DNA of 64,000 bases from Acetatifactor sp. (GTDB lineage: Bacteria; Bacillota; Clostridia; Lachnospirales; Lachnospiraceae). The position numbers and the translations under genes were made by a program. The notes beneath the pieces were generated by a model. The model was not told where the DNA came from. It did not search any database and saw nothing but the letters and a program-made list of their open reading frames with translations. The stretch covers positions 1-64,000 of the forward strand of contig JAFLRM010000012.1 of NCBI GenBank assembly GCA_022511465.1. Reading direction: 5' to 3'. Shown here one piece after another: positions 59,663 to 64,000 of this stretch (the stretch's first letter is position 1; each line of letters starts with the position of its first letter).

Positions 59663-61153
59663 TCATTGTGACCGCGCACCTATTTTCTCTCCCAACACCT
59701 TCAGACTGTAGATCAGAGAGAGCATCATCCATGCGGAGTGATTGTAAAGCTGCTTATCCTGTGCCTCCCACAGCATGAGAAACAGGCACAGTCCCCAGAA
59801 CGCAAGGGCAGATACCATGAATGCAAAATTTTCTCGTCCATAGTCACCCTTATGAAACACCTGTGTCAGTCCTCCCGCACCCAGCAAAAACAATAAGGAG
59901 AAGAAAAAAGCTGTGGACAGGCAGGCATATTTCCAATAATATTGGCCCTCCTGGGAAAACCAATTCCACAGCAGATTCTCATTTTTCGGGTAAAGCAGAT
60001 ATCCCGCAGCACCCATATCTCCACAACCAAAATTTTGGCGGGCTTTACCAATAATATGTTCCACACTCCACAAATTCCCAATGTGATCCCTGATCTGTTC
60101 CCTTGCTATCTCCCGCCGCTGCTCCACATTTTCTGCGTCCAGGCAGCGGATGGCAAATCCCTCGCTGGAAGCGTATGTACCATTTTCTCCCAAGCCCAGA
60201 GCGATCCAGTATTCTACCGGCGCCTTCAGCCTTTCCACGTCCTTTTGATAAGGCAGACTTTGAAAATAAAGAGAGAAGCAAAGCGTTACAAGCAGCGCCG
60301 CCCCAAGAGTGACAACGGCCTCCTTCCAGCATTTTTTAAGTTTACCAAAAAGGAAAACACCGATCAGCAGCGCGACCAGGATCGTTCCCACAGTAGCCTT
60401 CATGATCACACCTGATCCGAAGAAGACACCCGCCAGAGCACAGTAGAGAAACCTGCGTTTCTTTTCATATCCTTTTACCAACAAGGTAACACCGAAGATA
60501 CCTGCTCCTATACTTATCTGGTCAGAATAAAAGATAGAAGTATTTGCCCACAGAGGGATCCACAATCCTCCCATGATCAACGCCATCAGTGAAGCCGCTG
60601 TCGAATGTTTTTTGACAGTTTTCCCTGCCAGATAATACACACAGTAGACAACACCTACCACTTGCAGCACATTCAAAAACAGCACAAAATAATAGAGATC
60701 CATCACACCCTGCAGCCACTTTCCGGCGCGAAACAACAGTGCGAGGATCACCATACATCCTACATTGTTGTTCCACATGGCAAAATACTCCCAGTTAGTG
60801 ATCTCCTCTCCCATAGCCAACGCATAGGCTGCTTCGTAAACATTCTGATAATCTGTCAACAGACTGCTGCGAAGAAGACAGGACACCACATAAAGCGCCG
60901 TGCCAAACAGCAACAAAAAGATAGGTGTTCCGACCCTTACCAGCTTGCCCAAACCTTTGCAGTGCTTTTCTATTTGACAAAGGACGAACCACACACCTGC
61001 CCACAGCGCGACCCACACAAGGGTATATACCGCCATCCGCTTAGGGATCAGGTTATTCAATGGTTTTGTTATTGCAGCGACCAATATCATCCATATACTC
61101 AAGGAAAATATTCCCCAAAAAATTCTGATCGTCGTTCTCTTTAACAAATTCAT
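59663..61153 (-). CDS. Polytopic membrane protein, GT-C glycosyltransferase-like
   Basis: 496 residues with about twelve spans. The first external loop has 'LLTDYQNVYEAAYALAMGEE' and 'WEYFAMWNNNVGCMVILALL', a D/E-containing loop like that of ArnT/PMT-type enzymes. Later segments ('MGGLWIPLWANTSIFYSDQI', 'GVFFGSGVIMKATVGTILVA') are typical of clostridial members of this group. The C-terminal part has 'WEAQDKQLYNHSAWMM'. It is distantly similar in layout to the gene at 13890 ('LGGILKATCYVP'). It probably glycosylates a wall polymer using a lipid-linked sugar. Substrate unknown. Confidence 0.75.
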   Translation of the reverse strand: MNLLKRTTIRIFWGIFSLSIWMILVAAITKPLNNLIPKRMAVYTLVWVALWAGVWFVLCQIEKHCKGLGKLVRVGTPIFLLLFGTALYVVSCLLRSSLLTDYQNVYEAAYALAMGEEITNWEYFAMWNNNVGCMVILALLFRAGKWLQGVMDLYYFVLFLNVLQVVGVVYCVYYLAGKTVKKHSTAASLMALIMGGLWIPLWANTSIFYSDQISIGAGIFGVTLLVKGYEKKRRFLYCALAGVFFGSGVIMKATVGTILVALLIGVFLFGKLKKCWKEAVVTLGAALLVTLCFSLYFQSLPYQKDVERLKAPVEYWIALGLGENGTYASSEGFAIRCLDAENVEQRREIAREQIRDHIGNLWSVEHIIGKARQNFGCGDMGAAGYLLYPKNENLLWNWFSQEGQYYWKYACLSTAFFFSLLFLLGAGGLTQVFHKGDYGRENFAFMVSALAFWGLCLFLMLWEAQDKQLYNHSAWMMLSLIYSLKVLGEKIGARSQ

Positions 61154-61260
61154 AGGTTTCCTCTTTTGCAGGTATTGCTCATTCTCTTATTTCATTATAC
61201 TTATTGGCAACAAAGATTTCTACTAAAACATGTAAAATTCTCGGAGCTTCCTAAGACCTG

Positions 61261-62070
61261 TCACAATGTCAGGAACTCTTTCAAAAGTTGTTCCAACTCC
61301 TTTTCCTGTGCACTGGTGAACGTTACCGGGACATTTTCAGGCACGCTGTCAATGTCCGGTGATACGATTTCTCTCACATTGTCAGACTTGTCCCGATTTC
61401 TCTCCTGCAAATTTATATTTCCAACTATCTGTGCCCTGCCGCCTATAGGCATCAGTTCCACAGTGCGTTTACCCTTGCCTGCGTGAGCATTTCTGCGGCT
61501 TCTGGCCGGCCCATAAGTCCCGCTTCCGTACAGCATCTCCATGTCTGCCTCCGTCACACCTATCCGGGAAGAGAGATGATTTTCCAGATAGTCCACCAGA
61601 TTGATCTTCAGGTTTCTTCTCCGCCCCTTGACATCCAACAAAGTGGACAGGGAGAAATACAGATACAATCCCAGGAAGCTGGCTATGTAAAATGGAAGGA
61701 TCTCTCCCAGCATCCTGCCCTCCATGATGCATTTACAGATACCAATCCCGGCGAAAACCACAGACAAAAGCATCAACTGTCCGGATAAATGGTACAGACT
61801 TTCAAAGGACAGCGGCCCAAGCGAGAGCCTGCTCAAAAACTTGTCCACAAACACGGGGATATTGGCCACACCATTATTCAACTGATAGCAATTGGCAAAC
61901 TTCAATTTGCACTTTTTTAACAGTTTATTGTTGGTGGTAGCCATATTTTCCGTCTCCCGTATCATATTCTGATAGAGGATCGCCAAAAGCATCCTCGTCA
62001 GGACACTGACTCCGAAAAAGGTCAGCATACAGATGGTAATAACCTTTTCTTCCTGAAAAATACGAAACAT
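61261..62070 (-). CDS. Conserved membrane protein of unknown function
   Basis: 269 residues. There are spans near 10-30 ('ITICMLTFFGVSVLTRMLLA'), 92-112 and 120-140 ('ILPFYIASFLGLYLYFSLST'). A short loop ('KLLKKCKLKFANCYQLNNGV') and a cytoplasmic C-terminal tail of 120 charged residues follow, with basic ('ARSRRNAHAGKGKR') and acidic parts. No catalytic motif. It precedes murG divergently with about 200 bases between. Function unknown. Confidence 0.75.
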   Translation of the reverse strand: MFRIFQEEKVITICMLTFFGVSVLTRMLLAILYQNMIRETENMATTNNKLLKKCKLKFANCYQLNNGVANIPVFVDKFLSRLSLGPLSFESLYHLSGQLMLLSVVFAGIGICKCIMEGRMLGEILPFYIASFLGLYLYFSLSTLLDVKGRRRNLKINLVDYLENHLSSRIGVTEADMEMLYGSGTYGPARSRRNAHAGKGKRTVELMPIGGRAQIVGNINLQERNRDKSDNVREIVSPDIDSVPENVPVTFTSAQEKELEQLLKEFLTL

Positions 62071-62277
62071 TGTAATACCCCTTTTCCCATTGATGTATTT
62101 CCCTGTTTAGCCCAGTATATCGTATTTATTACTTTTTTTGTACGTTTTTTCATCGCCTTTTTATCCTCAGAACAGACAGAGCTTGTCATATATCGACAGG
62201 GAGCTGTTTTCCCGTTGCACATTTTTACTACTTCTGCTATAATATTTTTCTGTAAAACAATAGCGGGGGTTTCTTCT

Positions 62278-63342
62278 ATGAAAAAAATCGTGATGACCGG
62301 CGGCGGCTCTGCGGGCCACGTCACGCCGAATATTGCTCTCTTTCCCTCTCTGCGGGAAGCAGGATTTGAGATTACCTATATGGGCTCTTACGATGGGATA
62401 GAAAAGCGGCTGATCGCCGATTTTGATATCCCCTATGTGGGCATTTCTACCGGCAAGTTTCGCCGTTACCTTGACCCCAAGAACCTGACTGACCCTTTTC
62501 GGGTCATCAAAGGTTTTACACAGGCCAGAAAATATTTGAAAGACAACAGGCCGGACGTGGTGTTTTCCAAGGGCGGCTTTGTCAGCGTACCTGTGGTGCG
62601 CGCTGCTGCCAGCCTTGGCATTCCCTGCATTATCCACGAGTCCGACATGACACCGGGACTGGCCAACAAGCTCTGCATCCCTGTGGCAACTAAAGTCTGC
62701 TGTAATTTTCCGGAGACCATGCGCATTATTCCCGAAGGTAAAGCAGCGCTGACTGGATCCCCCATTCGCGCGGAGCTGACACAGGGCAACCGTTTGGCCG
62801 GCCTTGATATGTGCGGTTTCAGTGCCAATCGTCCCGTGATCATGGTGATCGGTGGCAGCCTGGGCGCAGCCAACGTAAACAAAGCGGTTCGAGAGGCGCT
62901 TCCCAAGCTCCTTCCCGACTTTCAGATAGTTCATTTATGCGGCAAAGATAAGCTGGATAATCTGTATTTAAACACGGAGGGCTACAAGCAGTTTGAATAC
63001 ATAAAGGCTGAATTGAAGGATCTTTTTGCCATGGCGGACGTGGTTATCTCCCGTGCCGGTGCCAATGCGATCTGCGAGCTGTTGGCTCTGAAGAAGCCAA
63101 ACATCCTGATCCCTCTCCCTACGGCAAGCAGCAGAGGAGACCAGCTGCTCAATGCTCAATCCTTTGAAGCACAGGGTTACTCCATTGTGATCAACGAGGA
63201 TTATCTGACCACCCACCTTCTGGTCGACAAAGTTCATGAATTGTACTTTAACCGACAAAAGTACCGCGACGCCATGAGCGAAAGCAATCAGATGGACGCC
63301 ATTCCTTCCATTATGAAATTGATCAACGAAGCGGCTGAGTAA
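62278..63342 (+). CDS. murG: UDP-N-acetylglucosamine transferase, lipid II synthesis
   Basis: 354 residues from MKKIVMTGGGSAGHVTPN; an open upstream extension lacks a ribosome site. It adds GlcNAc to undecaprenyl-PP-MurNAc-pentapeptide, the last cytoplasmic step of peptidoglycan precursor synthesis. The glycine loops 'TGGGSAGHVTPN' and 'VIGGSLGAANVNK', the acceptor motif 'FSKGGFVSVPVV', and the donor motif 'SRAGANAICELLALKKPNIL' are present. Transcribed alone, far from any mur/fts cluster, as in several Clostridia. Confidence 0.95.
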   Translation: MKKIVMTGGGSAGHVTPNIALFPSLREAGFEITYMGSYDGIEKRLIADFDIPYVGISTGKFRRYLDPKNLTDPFRVIKGFTQARKYLKDNRPDVVFSKGGFVSVPVVRAAASLGIPCIIHESDMTPGLANKLCIPVATKVCCNFPETMRIIPEGKAALTGSPIRAELTQGNRLAGLDMCGFSANRPVIMVIGGSLGAANVNKAVREALPKLLPDFQIVHLCGKDKLDNLYLNTEGYKQFEYIKAELKDLFAMADVVISRAGANAICELLALKKPNILIPLPTASSRGDQLLNAQSFEAQGYSIVINEDYLTTHLLVDKVHELYFNRQKYRDAMSESNQMDAIPSIMKLINEAAE

Positions 63343-63357
63343 ACCTCAGCCGCTTTT
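63329..63357. terminator. Terminator after murG
   Basis: AAGCGGCTGAG pairs with CTCAGCCGCTT around a short loop, with TTTT after. It overlaps the murG stop and also serves the convergent gene. Confidence 0.85.
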
Positions 63358-63365
63358 GCGTTTCT

Positions 63366-63920
63366 CTATTCCTCATCGTAGAGAGCTCTGCCTCCTCCGA
63401 TATATTTCGCCCTGGTACGGGCGCAGACCACATGGGCATCTCCAATCTGAGTCGTTCGGACACGTACAGGGATCGCCACATCCTTAAGGTGCATACCGAT
63501 CAAAGTGTCGCCGATATCCATCCCCGCATGGGCTTTAATGTGCTCCACCGCCACCGGAGTCTCGAAAGCCTTGTAGGCTGCCGTGGCAAAGGAACCTCCT
63601 GCCTTGGGCTGGGGAATCACATTCACAATCTCGTATCCATATTTCTCCGCCGCGTCCTCCTCCAAGACCAAAGCGCGGTTCAAATGCTCACAACACTGTG
63701 CCGCCAGATAGACACCGACCTCCTGCGTCGCCTGATAAACGCCGCCAAAGACCACCTCCGCAAGTTCCGGACTGGAGAAGCTGCCAATGCCGGCACCGGC
63801 CACCTCACTGGTAGAGCAGCCCACCACGAAGAGCTGACCCTCCTTCAGTCCGGCGATCTCCAAGATCTCCTTGGCCGCCCGATATGCTTCCTCCCCGATC
63901 AATGTCATATCTTGTGTCAT
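63366..63920 (-). CDS. UPF0340/DUF436 protein (YwlG-like)
   Basis: 184 residues of the TIGR01440 family. Landmarks are 'GQLFVVGCSTSEVAGAGIGS', 'VYLAAQCCEHLNRALVLEED', 'VEHIKAHAGMDIGDTLIGMH' and 'VCARTRAKYIGGGRALYDEE'. Conserved Cys, Glu and His residues suggest an enzyme, but none is established. It may be linked to serine/glyoxylate-type metabolism in other genomes; I assign no reaction. A second ATG five codons in is possible. The last 80 bases of the window hold nothing recognisable. Confidence 0.92.
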   Translation of the reverse strand: MTQDMTLIGEEAYRAAKEILEIAGLKEGQLFVVGCSTSEVAGAGIGSFSSPELAEVVFGGVYQATQEVGVYLAAQCCEHLNRALVLEEDAAEKYGYEIVNVIPQPKAGGSFATAAYKAFETPVAVEHIKAHAGMDIGDTLIGMHLKDVAIPVRVRTTQIGDAHVVCARTRAKYIGGGRALYDEE

Positions 63921-64000
63921 TTCATCACGCTTACCCTTTCCAACGTATTCCCTTCAATGCCTATCCTACCCAATCATCATATATAGTATCACCATCGCTG

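Overview
The window looks like a chromosome segment of a Gram-positive anaerobe of class Clostridia, most likely a Lachnospiraceae-type organism. This rests on family content and signal style, not on a database match: strong AGGAGG-type ribosome sites, sigma-A promoters, a PerR/rubrerythrin oxidative-stress pair, SEL1 proteins, several OmpR-type two-component systems, LuxS/MTAN, a CDP-glycerol transferase locus, a VTC/DUF4956/Cthe_2159 operon and a UPF0340 protein. No outer-membrane genes are seen.

Layout. (1) About 1-11,820: one end of a prophage, read mostly on the minus strand. From right to left it has a repressor with a coupled partner gene (plus strand), an excisionase-like DNA-binding protein, a VirE-type replication ATPase, small early proteins, TerS-like small proteins, several small unknown genes, a tail chaperone-like gene and the tail tape measure. 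No large terminase, portal, protease or capsid gene lies between the TerS-like genes and the tape measure, and no integrase is present, so the prophage looks deleted or atypical. (2) 11.9-13.6 kb: RlmI-like rRNA methyltransferase and Ogt. (3) 13.7-22.1 kb: tRNA-Pro(CGG) followed by a cell-surface polymer locus: a polytopic GT-C-like protein, a YidC-like/phosphatase-superfamily fusion, a CDP-glycerol glycerophosphotransferase, an anchored coiled-coil protein and an O-antigen-ligase-like protein. (4) 22.2-29.2 kb: AI-2E permease, RluA, SEL1 protein, RsmF-like methyltransferase, GH5 lipoprotein, arginase-fold protein. (5) 29.4-38.7 kb: two exported proteins, a two-component system, an AT-rich three-gene cassette on the opposite strand with its own promoter, long leader and terminator, then the VTC/DUF4956/Cthe_2159 operon. 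(6) 38.7-44.1 kb: a membrane-tethered ECF sigma factor, a second two-component system, PerR and rubrerythrin. (7) 44.2-54.7 kb: a STAND NTPase, a decayed nucleotidyltransferase, FecR-like and CHASE2-adenylate cyclase genes, secreted proteins, a GAF/HD-GYP protein and a sugar isomerase-like protein. (8) 54.7-64 kb: a lone FakA C-terminal domain, luxS-mtnN, GtrA, a 2-hydroxyacid dehydrogenase, pgi, a second GT-C-like protein, murG and a UPF0340 protein.

How the parts may work together. Envelope biology and extracytoplasmic sensing dominate: polymer synthesis at 13.9-22 kb, carriers and glycosyltransferases at 56.5-61 kb, MurG, and several membrane-spanning sensors (two histidine kinases, the sigma factor carrying an SH3 ectodomain, FecR plus CHASE2-cyclase). 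The most unusual items are the YidC-like/phosphatase fusion that has Asn where YidC has its groove Arg, the sigma factor fused to an external SH3 module, the AT-rich cassette between a two-component system and its probable target operon, the incomplete prophage, and the cluster of GGGGAC words next to its replication gene. All family calls come from reading motifs by eye; no search was run.
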